DNA of 64,000 nt from Ypsolopha sequella (taxonomy: Eukaryota; Arthropoda; Insecta; Lepidoptera; Ypsolophidae). Position 1 is the stretch's first letter. Every line of letters begins with the position of its first letter. The notes beneath the pieces were generated by a model, which ran no database searches, was not told the origin of the DNA, and was given only the letters and a program-made list of their open reading frames with translations. The stretch covers positions 13,218,339-13,282,338 of the forward strand of contig OW204011.1 of NCBI GenBank assembly GCA_934047225.1. The letters are read 5' to 3'. Both the position numbers and the translations under genes were made by a program. Below are positions 57,101 to 62,137 of this stretch, in pieces.

Positions 57101-58611
57101 TTATGATTGGCTCAAAAGGATTGTATCCAGAGCCGTTAAAAAAAAGTGTAACATCTATGGTACACAAGAAAGGCTGCAGGTTAGCCAACCATTGCGAATA
57201 AATAAAAAAAATAATAATAATAAAGCCCTAGGGCAAAATAATCGACTTTCTGTTCGGTTTTGATGTATAAAAAGCGGGCCTTTACGAGCACATGCATTGA
57301 AAAATATTTTTTTAACATTAAAATAATATGGGTTATTCCAATACCTAGGGCACTGGGTCACCGAAGACCTCTCTGACGATCTCGATGTTGAGAGGGAGCG
57401 CAGAGCGTTGACGATGAGGAGCAACAGGTTTGCACGATGTACAAAAGAAGTCAAAACCACCCTTTTCAAGGCATACTGCCAGACGTTTTACACGTGCAGC
57501 CTGTGGGTTGGTTGTACTCGCAAATCGCTCAGGGGATCTAAAAAGGCTGACTTGGGTGAATCATGAAATGATTTGAAAGTAGGATAGAGTCAGAGTTTGC
57601 GTGCAAAAGAGACGGCATTAGAACAGAATCATAATGTGATTCATGCAAAATGGCCTTTTTAGGGCAGTACTCTGCGCATCCAATATAATAATGGTTTGAG
57701 GATGTTGATGGGACTGCCTCGCTTTTGCAACGCATCACGCATGTTTACCGAGGCTCGTATTGACAGCTAGGATTCGATCCCCGGTCGGGCATTCGCCAAT
57801 GAGGTTTAAAGAGTAAGTACCTAATACTTGCTGAACGGTGAAGGAAACCTGCTTACCCAAAAAAGCATGTATTTTTGGCATTTGTGCTCGAGAATGGCGA
57901 TAGGGCTTACCACTTATTACATTGGAACGTATGTAATAATCGTCAGTTAAACGGTTACAGGTGGTAGAGCTGATACCAGGCTCGACTGTGGAGGTACCAC
58001 CATCTTACTTTTAGACCCCCTCGAAGGAATTCGGGGGAGAGTAAGAGGACAGCTCACAGGCAAAAAACCAGGAGGCCCACCATGCCTGGGACCGATTGGA
58101 TGGTGGTAATCCATAATAGCCGGGCCTTCTATGGAACAGACTGGTGACGGGCAGCGGCGTCACTGTTGCGAGGGTTACGGCACCGCGCTCACCAACCCGC
58201 CTGCCTAGCGTGTGTGAGTATGGGCAATTCTTCCAGGATGACCGCCGGGAGTGGCAAAGTCCTGGAAAGGCTTATGTCCAGCAGTGGACGAACTAGGCTG
58301 ATGGATGGATGAAACGGTTATACCGAGTGTGAACTGTGACATACAAATTCATAGTTCACACTTGGAACACATCTGAGTCATCTGACACCCCGTCGGGGAT
58401 TCATGTCGTGAAATCGTGACTATAGAGGTTTAATTTTCCGCAGGGTGACAGTGGCGGGCCGCTTCAAGTGAAAAACCGCAAAATCAACTGTATGTACACA
58501 GTCGTAGGGGTCACTTCATTCGGCAAAGGCTGCGGGACCATCGGTATACCTGCCATCTATACCAGAGTTTCGAACTACGTGGCTTGGATTGAAAGCGTTG
58601 TTTGGCCGTAA
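27048..58611 (+). CDS. Clip-domain serine protease, snake-like (CLIPC type), ten exons, 416 aa
   Basis: Secreted trypsin-fold zymogen of the kind that acts in haemolymph cascades (melanisation, Toll activation or dorsoventral patterning). Exons: 27048-27120, 33405-33502, 37896-37996, 42063-42193, 43061-43212, 45405-45511, 47611-47766, 54775-54904, 56631-56765, 58444-58611. All introns are GT-AG, phases agree at every junction, and the total is 1251 nt including TAA. Seen: hydrophobic signal peptide (about 1-20); clip domain with Cys28, 37, 43, 59, 69 and 70; Thr/Pro-rich linker; activation site Leu170-Ile171 (IIGGEDA); His214 in TAGHC; Asp264 in HDIALL; Ser364 in GDSGGP; Asp358 six residues before Ser364, which predicts Lys/Arg specificity. 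Family knowledge: cleavage after Leu is typical of several CLIPC proteases such as Snake. The physiological substrate cannot be read from sequence. Asn224-Val-Thr is a possible glycosylation site. Four extra linker cysteines (116, 136, 147, 163) are notable. An additional 5' UTR exon is possible. Confidence 0.93.
27479..27710 (+). mobile_element. ~230-bp foldback family E, copy 4 (intron 1)
   Basis: More diverged copy (CTATTCTATACCTTTGGTTG to GATACATAATATCCCCGC), 360 bp after exon 1. Confidence 0.68.
27870..28515 (+). repeat. Dispersed repeat R2, intron 1 copy
   Basis: ACCGAAAAGGTACAAAAGGA start; colinear with 14510-15060 but lacking the 3' end. Contains three (TTATAAAAAAATTAAAT)-type AT repeats near 28360. 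Confidence 0.6.
28866..29290 (+). mobile_element. TTAA-type MITE family D, copy 3 (intron 1)
   Basis: Same interior and right end as 7782-8165. The left border is degraded. Confidence 0.68.
29570..29745 (-). repeat. Block shared with 7140-7320 in inverted orientation
   Basis: CAAACACACCAATTTGTTG-type sequence with GCAAATAAGGTCTTTGCCAG. The same block occurs reversed at 7140-7320. Nature unknown. Confidence 0.55.
29754..30480 (-). repeat. Dispersed repeat R1, full antisense copy (intron 1)
   Basis: CCGGCCAAGTGCGTGTCGGG to GGTTCCTTGTTGTTGACTAC. Mirror of 5336-6056. Confidence 0.7.
30463..30780 (-). repeat. Tandem copies of the R1 terminus, ~96-107 bp
   Basis: GGAACCCTAAAAACC recurs at 30463, 30559, 30659 and (as AGAACCCT) 30766. 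Each unit has AACATGACATTAATAGTGAC and a variable (GACA)n, so length differences come from the tetranucleotide run. Confidence 0.8.
30853..31476 (+). repeat. 56-bp minisatellite, ~11 near-perfect copies (intron 1)
   Basis: Unit GTAAGTAGTTAATTATTATT continues to ACGTAACATATAATGC. Copies look identical by eye. Each contains GTTAATTATTATTAAC, which can form a 6-bp hairpin. AT-rich. Confidence 0.95.
31583..31848. mobile_element. Foldback, GCGATTGGCGTGCACAGAAC ends (intron 1)
   Basis: Arms of about 115 bp around a centre with GGGTAGACAATGTCTACCC. TTAA precedes the left end (31579-31582). Confidence 0.78.
31846..32219 (+). repeat. Repeat family C, copy (intron 1)
   Basis: Full-length copy directly abutting the foldback 31583-31848, whose right end supplies the GCGATATG start. 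Confidence 0.65.
32428..32795 (+). repeat. Dispersed repeat R1, 3'-truncated copy (intron 1)
   Basis: TTAGGGTTCCACAACAAGGA through AGTGTTAATTTTTGTAAGAG. Colinear with 5336-5700. Confidence 0.68.
33224..33350 (+). mobile_element. 127-bp PIF/Harbinger MITE, copy 1
   Basis: TIR GGGCCTGTTTCACCACTTCC at both ends and TAA duplications on both sides (33221-33223, 33351-33353). The only coding-like sequence nearby is protease exon 2, 55 bp downstream. The interior matches copy 2 in reverse orientation. Confidence 0.85.
33405..33502 (+). CDS. Protease exon 2: first half of clip domain
   Basis: Preceded by a good acceptor (TATTTTCAG) and followed by CACAG-GTACAA. It encodes residues 25-57, starting [13 protein letters not shown], with clip cysteines 1-3. 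It ends phase 0 after RIRPQ. The last 71 nt of this exon, with its donor, are the founder sequence of the minisatellite that fills the following intron. Confidence 0.92.
33432..37400 (+). repeat. Minisatellite of ~40 x 99/100 bp derived from protease exon 2
   Basis: The unit is 71 nt of exon 2 (33432-33502), its 5' splice site and 28 nt of intron. The founder copy is the exon itself. The period is 99 bp to about 36180, then a mix of 99 and 100 bp (100-bp units read GACCCTGATGC or TACCCTGATGC). Early units still show a clip-like frame ([17 protein letters not shown]). Most keep CACAG-GTACAATG; seven read CACAGATACAATG and lack the GT. The last unit is degraded. If an internal donor were used instead of the true one, translation would meet TAG four codons after the exon end. 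Confidence 0.95.
37355..37823. repeat. Inverted repeat closing the minisatellite, with one antisense unit
   Basis: The last forward unit and its flank (about 37355-37440, running into TACACTTTTACAGTCTCG) recur inverted at about 37726-37823. The arms are separated by about 285 bp. The right arm contains a near-intact reverse unit and lies just upstream of exon 3. Confidence 0.85.
37896..37996 (+). CDS. Protease exon 3: second half of clip domain and linker
   Basis: Acceptor TTTGTCCTAG, donor AAAAG-GTAATC. It encodes [13 protein letters not shown] followed by a Thr/Pro-rich linker (LTTTTTRP). Cys59, Cys69 and Cys70 complete the six-cysteine clip. It starts phase 0, as exon 2 requires, and leaves two bases for exon 4. 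An inverted minisatellite unit lies 73 bp upstream. Confidence 0.92.
38014..38266 (+). mobile_element. RTE LINE 3' fragment in intron 3
   Basis: An open frame encodes [20 protein letters not shown], then [12 protein letters not shown] and YVQQWTN, the C-terminal tail of RTE-type ORF2. It ends GGGCTGATGGATGG. It starts only ~18 bp after the exon 3 donor, so it must leave the splice site intact. Confidence 0.85.
38734..38860 (-). mobile_element. 127-bp PIF/Harbinger MITE, copy 2, nested
   Basis: The same length and TIR as 33224-33350, in opposite orientation, with TAA duplications at 38731-38733 and 38861-38863. It sits inside the 1.1-kb Harbinger element, so it arrived later. Confidence 0.85.
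39000..39356 (+). pseudogene. Harbinger (HARBI1-like) transposase remnant
   Basis: The open frame runs to 39332. [39 protein letters not shown] and VIGDIF match the N-terminal region of HARBI1-like transposases. After GDIF a frame change leads to a short tail in another frame, ending TGA near 39356. The catalytic DDE region (full proteins are around 350 aa) is missing, so it cannot be autonomous. Confidence 0.75.
39680..40653. other. Intron 3 stretch, no exon
   Basis: 40130-40320 repeats 4950-5130. A LINE-tail-like region lies at 39890-40080. No phase-compatible protease exon is missing here. Confidence 0.4.
40654..40934 (+). mobile_element. MITE, AATGAGCGTTTTTC family, copy 1
   Basis: Perfect 14-bp TIR AATGAGCGTTTTTC. 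The interior has CCTCCAGATGGCGCTGTCCA. Two other copies are in the window, all sense and all in or just after the protease gene. Confidence 0.8.
40980..41530 (+). pseudogene. LINE ORF2 C-terminus and 3' tail
   Basis: In sense, [20 protein letters not shown] and [14 protein letters not shown] (to TAA at 41112-41114) is the C-terminal signature of LINE ORF2 proteins. An AT-rich 3' UTR with ATATAT runs follows. It begins right at the end of a MITE. Confidence 0.7.
42063..42193 (+). CDS. Protease exon 4: linker
   Basis: Acceptor TATTATTCCAG, donor GATA-GTAAGT. It encodes residues 91-134, including [13 protein letters not shown]. Cys116 lies here. A second AG five bases further in (42066-42067) would break the phase set by exon 3, so 42063 is chosen. 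Confidence 0.9.
42602..42760. mobile_element. Foldback, CTACCGCGTAATTCT ends, copy 2 (intron 4)
   Basis: Inverted relative to 19557-19713. Flanked on both sides by CAGAAGG...GCACACATA-type sequence that also occurs at 63788-63968. Confidence 0.75.
43061..43212 (+). CDS. Protease exon 5: linker and activation site
   Basis: Acceptor AATTCCCCAG, donor ATG-GTGAGA. It encodes residues 135-185: [13 protein letters not shown], then CHHKTDEL, then the new N-terminus IIGGEDA. Cleavage would fall after Leu170. Cys163 probably bridges to the catalytic domain (Cys284), as in other two-chain clip proteases; this is inferred from the family. Confidence 0.93.
44161..44700 (+). pseudogene. LINE reverse transcriptase fragment split by a foldback element
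   Basis: [16 protein letters not shown] (RT motif A region) is followed by a 172-bp foldback (44262-44433). [18 protein letters not shown] sequence (motif B/C approach) and GVRIRFRTD then follow in other frames. Much of the sequence between the motifs is missing. Dead copy in intron 5. Confidence 0.7.
44262..44433. mobile_element. 172-bp foldback element inside the RT fragment
   Basis: About 48-bp arms starting GTAGCCTAAGCATGAAAACA, with two mismatches. No target duplication was identified. Confidence 0.75.
44697..45115 (-). mobile_element. SINE-like element B, copy 4, with an insertion
   Basis: Antisense copy in intron 5. About 110 bp of AT-rich sequence (44880-44990), ending in an A/T-rich tail, interrupts it. 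This looks like a later insertion of another retroposon end. Confidence 0.7.
45405..45511 (+). CDS. Protease exon 6: catalytic histidine
   Basis: Acceptor CTCATTCCAG, donor GAGCA-GTAAGT. It encodes residues 186-220 with [17 protein letters not shown]. His214 is the charge-relay histidine, and Cys199/Cys215 form the expected histidine-loop bridge. It ends phase 2. Confidence 0.95.
45663..46197 (+). mobile_element. 535-bp hAT element with transposase tail
   Basis: Ends CAATGTTGTCAACT and AGTTGGCAACACTG (12 of 14 paired) with a perfect 8-bp target duplication CTTTTGGC (45655-45662, 46198-46205). A short open frame (45888-46070) ends in a Ser/Pro-rich tail, [15 protein letters not shown], which may be the C-terminus of a lost transposase. 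It lies in intron 6. Confidence 0.82.
46206..47099. other. Intron 6 stretch, little recognised
   Basis: A short inverted pair around ACAAACTTATCTGATC/AGATAAGTTTGTGG (46488-46578). 46895-46985 is a retroposon-end block (CACGCCTGTCTCCCAGACGA). No exon. Confidence 0.4.
47100..47455 (+). mobile_element. TTAA-type MITE family D, copy 4 (intron 6)
   Basis: Left part missing; the right end GCATAGCCTCTTAA is kept. It ends 156 bp before exon 7. Confidence 0.68.
47611..47766 (+). CDS. Protease exon 7: catalytic aspartate
   Basis: Acceptor ACATTCTTCTAG, donor ACACC-GTGAGA. It encodes residues 221-272, including YARIGAL, VKHPEY and HDIALLQTE. Asp264 is the catalytic aspartate. Asn224-Val-Thr is a possible N-glycosylation sequon. 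Confidence 0.95.
48332..48846 (+). mobile_element. ~515-bp MITE, AATGAGCGGTTTTCC family, copy 1
   Basis: Starts AATGAGCGGTTTTCCAG and ends TTTGAAAACCCCTCATT, an imperfect 15-17 bp terminal inverted repeat. It is closely similar along its length to 60364-60890. No coding capacity was recognised. Confidence 0.75.
49534..50418 (+). CDS. LINE ORF1 protein, 294 aa, coiled coil plus FP-like domain
   Basis: The N-terminus is Ser-rich. About residues 50-120 are charged and heptad-like, suggesting a trimerising coiled coil. The C-terminal half ([37 protein letters not shown]) resembles the Baculo_FP-type domain often seen in insect LINE ORF1 proteins. The likely role is binding of the element RNA in the ribonucleoprotein particle. 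There is no CCHC knuckle. It is uninterrupted, and ORF2 follows after 373 bp in another frame. Confidence 0.8.
   Translation: MNRSASNPDMSISLSDENTSPLNAVFTGRRRQDVAGSLECDQLESFRLEMRQLISSFMLSQREASNELRNTMKEMQEDIKNIQKSLANVTTQNEELNTKFCKLETVVKEDREYILFLEDKLEELQLSYRRTNFELKGVPRKEKETKQELVEMVLALSKSVGCNMSKSDIKDIYRVRGKNSEQRNTPIVVETGSTLLKTDLLKMAKSYNIRNKSNKLCAKHLGFKTQGDTPIFISENLTRKSARLHFLARDLIQSKSYKFVWTSYGKVYVRKNEQSPIIWIKTEQQVHQLLTEQD
50792..53779 (+). CDS. LINE ORF2: endonuclease and reverse transcriptase, 995 aa
   Basis: N-terminal apurinic-type endonuclease: [32 protein letters not shown] and TDHLTTF supply the Asn, Glu, Asp and His residues expected in the active site. Reverse transcriptase (about 480-800): [48 protein letters not shown] and the catalytic YADD. 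A C-terminal region typical of the Jockey/CR1 groups follows (TIWGGA, LERSQRN). All catalytic motifs are present with no stop or frameshift. Translation may begin at 50792 or at the second ATG, 50801. It nicks the target and primes cDNA synthesis on genomic DNA. Confidence 0.92.
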   Translation: MYFMTDTLQTLNDIDETEIARALECNIDEVEKHIIVHKNDFTLIAQNINSIYHNFDDFLITLSTFSFDMDIIVLTECRLNPDKPIPQLNNYASYRTQHLLNQNDGVVVYVKKSLRHKVNEIKLIHASCLEVKVLNNTVLCIYRSPSNINAENFINSLDAHLKSYPSHSSIIIAGDININIRPKLTEPSHEYKNRINYLQMLSSYGILAGHTFPTRKRNCLDHFMLNINRAKFTASIAILNTTITDHLTTFLTLSKTKIKYKDNKTKTTINFDEALKYLLNKNLSELLLCDDPVVLTTLLIDKITESLKFNTKKTPVPCGKRIIKPWITAGILRCVRNRNKLQKDLRQDPNNEILRITYRRYRNYCNNLIKRTKRKYDQDNIIKSLHSNKLLWENIKNITYTNKSHVSNIELLNIQSSPSKSADYINHYFANIGKQLAIKIKPDILNISSSSLDNIPTTSQSFVLLPTDLDEVTSTIANLKLNSGAGWDNITNKFLKMIVKEIAPIITHLTNLCFEKGTFPNLLKQSIITPIYKGGDKEDISNYRPISVLPAISKILEKLINARLMNYLNKLDILSPTQFGFRQGRSTEDAVYELSSFVTQQLDKGNKCLSVFLDLKKAFDTVSIPILVRKLEKIGIRGVPLALFTDYLSDRKQRVKLPGCISDEEVVSYGVPQGSVLGPTLFLIYINDLCNMKINNAKILSYADDTAIAFAGTSWSEVKNCTELGLAQIALWLKHNLLSLNTVKTNYICFGMYNNSQPQSDFTVKIHSCCDNNSRTCNCPSIDKVSKVKYLGVLVDQRLSWYPQLEHVSNRIRKLTWMFKALRHVVPYNSNDSPKFLLNQIYVTLAQSVFTYCITIWGGAAKTQFLNLERSQRNLIKTIYFKRRLFSTDELYNISGLLSVRKLYIIATMLKIHKSLPLDLSLITKRRKDIIVKLPPVRTTFASMQYDTRSAFLYNKINKEIYIYVKPSRECKKLLTKFIQPLTYDETEDLLTYIT
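54185..54717. repeat. 296-bp tandem duplication next to the LINE
   Basis: Copy 2 is 54422-54717. Copy 1 is split by the LINE into 49076-49134 (59 bp) and 54185-54421 (237 bp), again 296 bp. By eye the copies are identical. The junctions share the 3-bp microhomology TAC. The unit includes the right end of the surrounding hAT element. Confidence 0.9.
54775..54904 (+). CDS. Protease exon 8: catalytic domain middle
   Basis: Acceptor TATAACCCAG, donor CAGAAG-GTATTG. It encodes residues 273-316 with VPACLDV and the conserved TGWG motif. It lies 57 bp downstream of a 296-bp tandem duplication, so the acceptor region is young sequence. Confidence 0.93.
54991..55434. mobile_element. Foldback, TATACAGGGTGCTTGG ends (intron 8)
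   Basis: Arms of about 120 bp matching GGAATAGGTCGAATTACCAA at the right. Confidence 0.72.
55495..55726 (+). mobile_element. MITE, AATGAGCGTTTTTC family, copy 2
   Basis: Same TIRs and interior as 40654-40934, with a shorter middle. In intron 8. Confidence 0.8.
55785..55935 (-). repeat. LINE 3' tail, antisense (intron 8)
   Basis: AGAATAGAATAAAATAGAAT, then GGTCTCCACTCAGCATGTGA; matches 22672-22820. Confidence 0.55.
55937..56173. mobile_element. Foldback, ATACAACGTGT ends, copy 2 (intron 8)
   Basis: Same family as 10493-10762, with the right end truncated after TATGGTTACACCTTA. Confidence 0.72.
56210..56607 (-). pseudogene. LINE ORF2 C-terminus, antisense, in intron 8
   Basis: Antisense [18 protein letters not shown] and FKSKLFKWL resemble LINE ORF2 ends. 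A run of AAGAAAGAAAG at about 56216 is the 3' tail. It stops 23 bp before exon 9. Confidence 0.65.
56631..56765 (+). CDS. Protease exon 9: S1 pocket segment
   Basis: Acceptor CTTCTCCCAG, donor TGCCAG-GTGATC, phase 0 at both ends. It encodes residues 317-361 with [14 protein letters not shown]. Asp358 occupies the position that sets trypsin-like specificity. A degraded antisense LINE fragment ends just upstream. Confidence 0.94.
56925..57310 (-). repeat. ~390-bp repeat F, copy 2 (intron 9)
   Basis: Reverse complement of 8200-8600: GGGCGCAAAGGAATAAATTA to ACGAGCACATGCATTGAAA. No ORF. Confidence 0.65.
57346..57771 (+). pseudogene. LINE ORF2 C-terminal fragment in intron 9
   Basis: [45 protein letters not shown] and later LMGLPRFCN resemble the region after the polymerase core of a LINE. 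Frameshifts are present. It ends against a SINE-like segment with a B-box-like ATTCGATCC. Confidence 0.7.
57772..57958 (+). repeat. tRNA-derived SINE fragment
   Basis: GGATTCGATCCCCGGTCGGG matches the B-box region of tRNA-related SINEs (8 of 9 consensus positions). The A-box half is absent. Related sequence occurs at about 14297-14400. Confidence 0.45.
57959..58312 (+). mobile_element. SINE-like element B, copy 5
   Basis: Sense copy in intron 9, from AGGTGGTAGAGCTGATACC to the GATGGATGGATG tail. It ends 131 bp before exon 10. Confidence 0.72.
58444..58611 (+). CDS. Protease exon 10: catalytic serine and stop
   Basis: Acceptor TTTTCCGCAG. It encodes residues 362-416: [34 protein letters not shown], ending VVWP and TAA. 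Ser364 is the nucleophile. The Gly residues of SFG and of GIP lining the S1 pocket are present, consistent with trypsin-like cleavage. Confidence 0.95.
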   Translation, partial: GDSGGPLQVKNRKINCMYTVVGVTSFGKGCGTIGIPAIYTRVSNYVAWIESVVWP

Positions 58612-58703
58612 GCGGCAATGCTGGCAATGTAAGCTAGAGGGACAAATGAAACCATATTTTTTCTTGCAGAATAATCCATTCTATTCTATTAATGAATTCA
58701 TGA

Positions 58704-59119
58704 ATTAAAACATAAAGCCATGTTCATTTCCTAATGAGCAGTTTTCTCATTGTTTTTTTTTTCTTAGTTCTTAGCTTTCCTCCACATGTCGCTGTCCATG
58801 TCACCATAGATAAAACATGTTTCGTAGCAATCAATGTCAAAATTTTGTCTTTGATTATGTTGCTAAAGAATACGACAGTGCCATCTAGGAATCTGATTTA
58901 ACACTAAATTTGACATAAGGAAAAACGCTTATTAGACATTAACTATGACATTTTTAAATTATTTTTAATTTTAATTTTAGCCACACATTTTTAATAATGA
59001 ATTTTATATGTATACCGATTGTGTATGTACAATTGTACATATTTTGCATTTAATGTGGTATTTATAGTAATAATAACTGACAAATCTTTTATAACGTGCT
59101 TTGTTATGTGGTGAATAAA
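58704..59119 (+). terminator. Candidate poly(A) signals of the protease gene
   Basis: ATTAAA at 58704-58709 is the first poly(A)-like hexamer after the stop. AATAAA at 59114-59119 is the first canonical one. A 200-bp MITE (58733-58933) sits between them, so the MITE may have been added to the 3' UTR or may lie beyond the original end. Confidence 0.3.
58733..58933 (+). mobile_element. MITE, AATGAGCGTTTTTC family, copy 3
   Basis: Diverged TIR (AATGAGCAGTTTTC, GAAAAACGCTTATT). It lies 122 bp after the protease stop, possibly within the 3' UTR. Confidence 0.75.
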
Positions 59120-59416
59120 TATCTTATATCTTATTCTGTATTGAAAAAATGGAACAGAACCACTGAAACAGAAGAAAATAAAATATTCACGTTTTTTTTC
59201 AACTGATGATGTATTTAATAGTTTTTTATTCACCCAAATCCATCCAAATATCCAATCCAATAATAATAATAATATAATTTTATTTCAGACCAAGTTCATA
59301 TTTTGTCAGTAACAGAAGAAAACAATAATGCTTTCCCAAAGCTGAACATGATGGCCAAAGGTGCCACATGGCAAGAAGTATTCGCTTAAATAATATACTA
59401 TATTATACAGATTGTT

Positions 59417-59664
59417 GAGATGAAGTTTTGGAAACGGAAAACTGGCGATAGTACTCGTCCAAACGTACAAGTTTCCGTAAAAAAAATGGAGAAATCGAGA
59501 AAAAAATATCCGTTGTTTCGTACGTTTTGATTGGATAGCTATGTAACTTTTCTATGGAAAAGTTGGTTATTTTTTCGCGATTCGAGGGTTGGCTCCGTTG
59601 TAAAAAGTTGTTCGTATGGACGAGTAGGTACTATCGCCATTTTCCGGCTTCCGCAACTTCATCT
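59417..59664. mobile_element. Foldback, GAGATGAAGTTTTGGAAACG ends
   Basis: Arms of about 45 bp ending AACTTCATCT. The centre has GGGTTGGCTCCGTTGTAAAA, similar to the centre of the ATACAACGTGT foldback. Confidence 0.68.
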
Positions 59665-60363
59665 AAACACTCAGTATAACATTTACATAACAAGAAAACA
59701 ACAATGCTTTCCCAAAGCTAAACATGATGCCAAAAAGTACCACATGCCAAGAAATACTGTTGTATCTCCGATGTATCTCCGATACAACCTCTGCTTTTTT
59801 TAAGTAGCCTACAACGCCATCTATGTGATTTTTATGGAAGCTAGCCTAGAAAACTGCTCCTTCTGTAATATAAACATGTCATTACTTTGACTTCCTTGAT
59901 ATTGCCATAGATAAATATATTGCCGTATGAGATAGTGCATTATGTAGTTTTCCGCTCAAAACAATAACTGTGTTCTGAGGTTTTCCGTAAATCCACTGTC
60001 AAGTTAATATGGTTGGCCTTTACTTTGCGTTTGTACATAATATTTTATGTTTGCATTGTTAATCAACCGTGGCCATACTTAATAAAAAAAAAAACGGTTC
60101 TAAAAAACATGGTAACACTGAAAAAAAAAAACGCCACAGCTAGGGATGTACACTTAGAATGTAAATCAATGCTTTTATTCGATATGTTACATCGAAACTG
60201 TGCATCGATGTTTTCCGAAATATCAATAACAAACATTGATGTTTTCTCAACATCGAATAAGAACTATTTCTAATGCACTATGCTTATTTTAGTAACAAAT
60301 TAAAGCATCGTAAATTTATTTTCATGAAAGAACATGAATTTTTTTTTGTCTTTATTTATCAAC

Positions 60364-60890
60364 AATGAGCGGTTTTCCAGACTGACGTTGATCAAGCTTT
60401 CAGAGGTAAACATAGATGGCGTTACCCTGCTTTCAAGTGTCAAAAAGCTTAGATTATTTTTTAATCTGTGCGCAGCAAGATAAAAATTGTCAATTCAATT
60501 GTCAAATCCAACAACAACCTTCATAAAGATATTCCTATTTCGTTGTGTTTATATTGTGTTATTTTCTATCTATATTATTTACGTTAACAAAATAGCTTGG
60601 TATTTCATTCAACTTTTAACATAGTCAGCCCATCGTTGTAGCTAATTGTAAAAATATAGGACAATTTCCCTAAGAATTAATTACGGAAAAACAATAGATC
60701 TTAGCAGTAATACATGTGAGTCATGGATTGACCACAAAAAAGAACGAAGCAAAGACGAAGTGTCAAAATCAAAAGAATCCAGTGTTGCCAGGAAGCCATT
60801 TTTTTGACACTTTTAGTACAGGCTGCGCCATCTATTGAGTCGTTCGGTACTACTTTTTCTTTTTTAATTTGACTTTGAAAACCCCTCATT
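60364..60890 (+). mobile_element. ~527-bp MITE, AATGAGCGGTTTTCC family, copy 2
   Basis: Same ends and interior as 48332-48846, including the shared block around GATGGCGTTACCCTGC. The target duplication is unclear. Confidence 0.75.
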
Positions 60891-61456
60891 AGTACTTTGA
60901 CACCAAGTACCACACAAAATTAACATAAAACCTCAACAAACGTCAAAAATTGTGGGGAAAAATTGGTTGTCGAACATAATTGTGCAGCTTCAAGCTACTA
61001 TTTAAACCACCATGGTATGTACTATGGTGGTTGGTTTATTTGGTTTATTCGGCTTATCTACATAACCAACTTACTCATGATAGCTGTGTTTGTTTTATTT
61101 AATCTAACACACCCTATGTCTGTCTTTGGTGTTGTAAAAAGTATTGAATTCCTGTAAGACCATTTTGTAGCGAAAAAAAAAGGAACAAAGTGGTAAGAAA
61201 TCTCATTTTGGACCTTAATTGAGTTAAACTGTTACTTATCAGACATTATAACTATTTTTAGCACCATCTAGTACTAAAAGATCTTTTTGAAACCTCCATT
61301 CAATACAACATCAATAAATATGATTACTATACCCAATTACCTATCTAAATAAGCTAAATAAATAATAAATCTGATTCTGCCATGAGCGAGTACAAACTAT
61401 CGACCGATACAAGTACTTGTGGCCGATATTTACTCACTGGCTAGTTGGTTTTAAAG

Positions 61457-61464
61457 TATCGATA
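61457..61464. promoter_or_regulatory. TATCGATA palindrome (DREF-like)
   Basis: TATCGATA lies in a stretch with several ATCGAT-like words, about 100 bp upstream of a GC-rich block. In Drosophila this motif binds DREF/BEAF at housekeeping promoters. The function here is inferred. Confidence 0.3.
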
Positions 61465-61559
61465 CCAAAAGTACCTGTATCGGAAGAAAAGTATCGAGTA
61501 AGTACTGTAACAATCGTCCTACGTATCGTATCATGTGGACGGATTCCGTCTATCCTACC

Positions 61560-62137
61560 TACCCCATCCCTAAATGAAAACAAAATGGCTGTCTGATCGA
61601 GCAAGGTGTGTCGCGGAATTTAGAGATTTTCAGCGACGAATCAATCGAATTTCAGTGAAAAGTTTTGGTGTTTTGTTACTACTGGTTCGTAACTTTGTTT
61701 TGTGATTAATTAAGGTGGATTAGTTGTTATGTTTGATGTTCAGCTAGCACTGACTGGAGTGGACTTCAGTCATCAGCATCTGGAGACTCAGGAGTTTGGA
61801 AACCATGGAGGTGACTCTTCAAAGCCGCGTCTGGCCTGTTCCGTGAGGCCTCGCCGACCTCGCCGTCGCGTCAGCCCGGAGATGATGATCTCGCGTGGGT
61901 TTTTTTCGGGTCGCGATCGCATCCTCTCGTGCGGTACCGTTAGTCTGCGTGACGCGCCGCAGCGAGTTGATAAAGTATGTCGGTTGTCTTGCAGCGGTCT
62001 GGCCGGGCCCCGCGTAGCCGCCCGCCCCGTCGCGTGGCACCGCCGCTTGCGAGTCTCCGCGACTCGCGTCTGTCGCGCGCGTTTGGAGCCCTAGCTCTGT
62101 ACTCAAGCTCAATCTGAGAGCCGAGCACTGGCCTAGA
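61560..62137 (+). other. Possible first exon of a gene leaving the window, GC-rich
   Basis: The composition changes abruptly to CpG- and GC-rich. An ATG frame at 61729-62094 gives 121 codons (MFDVQLALTGVDFSHQHLET start) with a basic Arg/Pro-rich middle; I do not recognise it. CTAGAG-GTAAGC at 62137/62138 is a strong donor but lies after that frame's stop. The block could therefore be 5' UTR, or coding with an earlier donor. AAA-GTATGT (61973/61974) and TTGTCTTGCAG (ends 61996) could act as alternative splice sites. Upstream sequence (GAATCAATCGAATTTCAGTG) reads like an insect 5' UTR. Confidence 0.35.

Noticed and set aside
60963..61157. 64-codon hydrophobic frame as a small membrane protein
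   Set aside because: AT-rich Phe/Ile/Leu content gives hydrophobic frames by chance. It contains an inverted repeat (ACCACCATGGTATG and its complement), and no homology is recognised.
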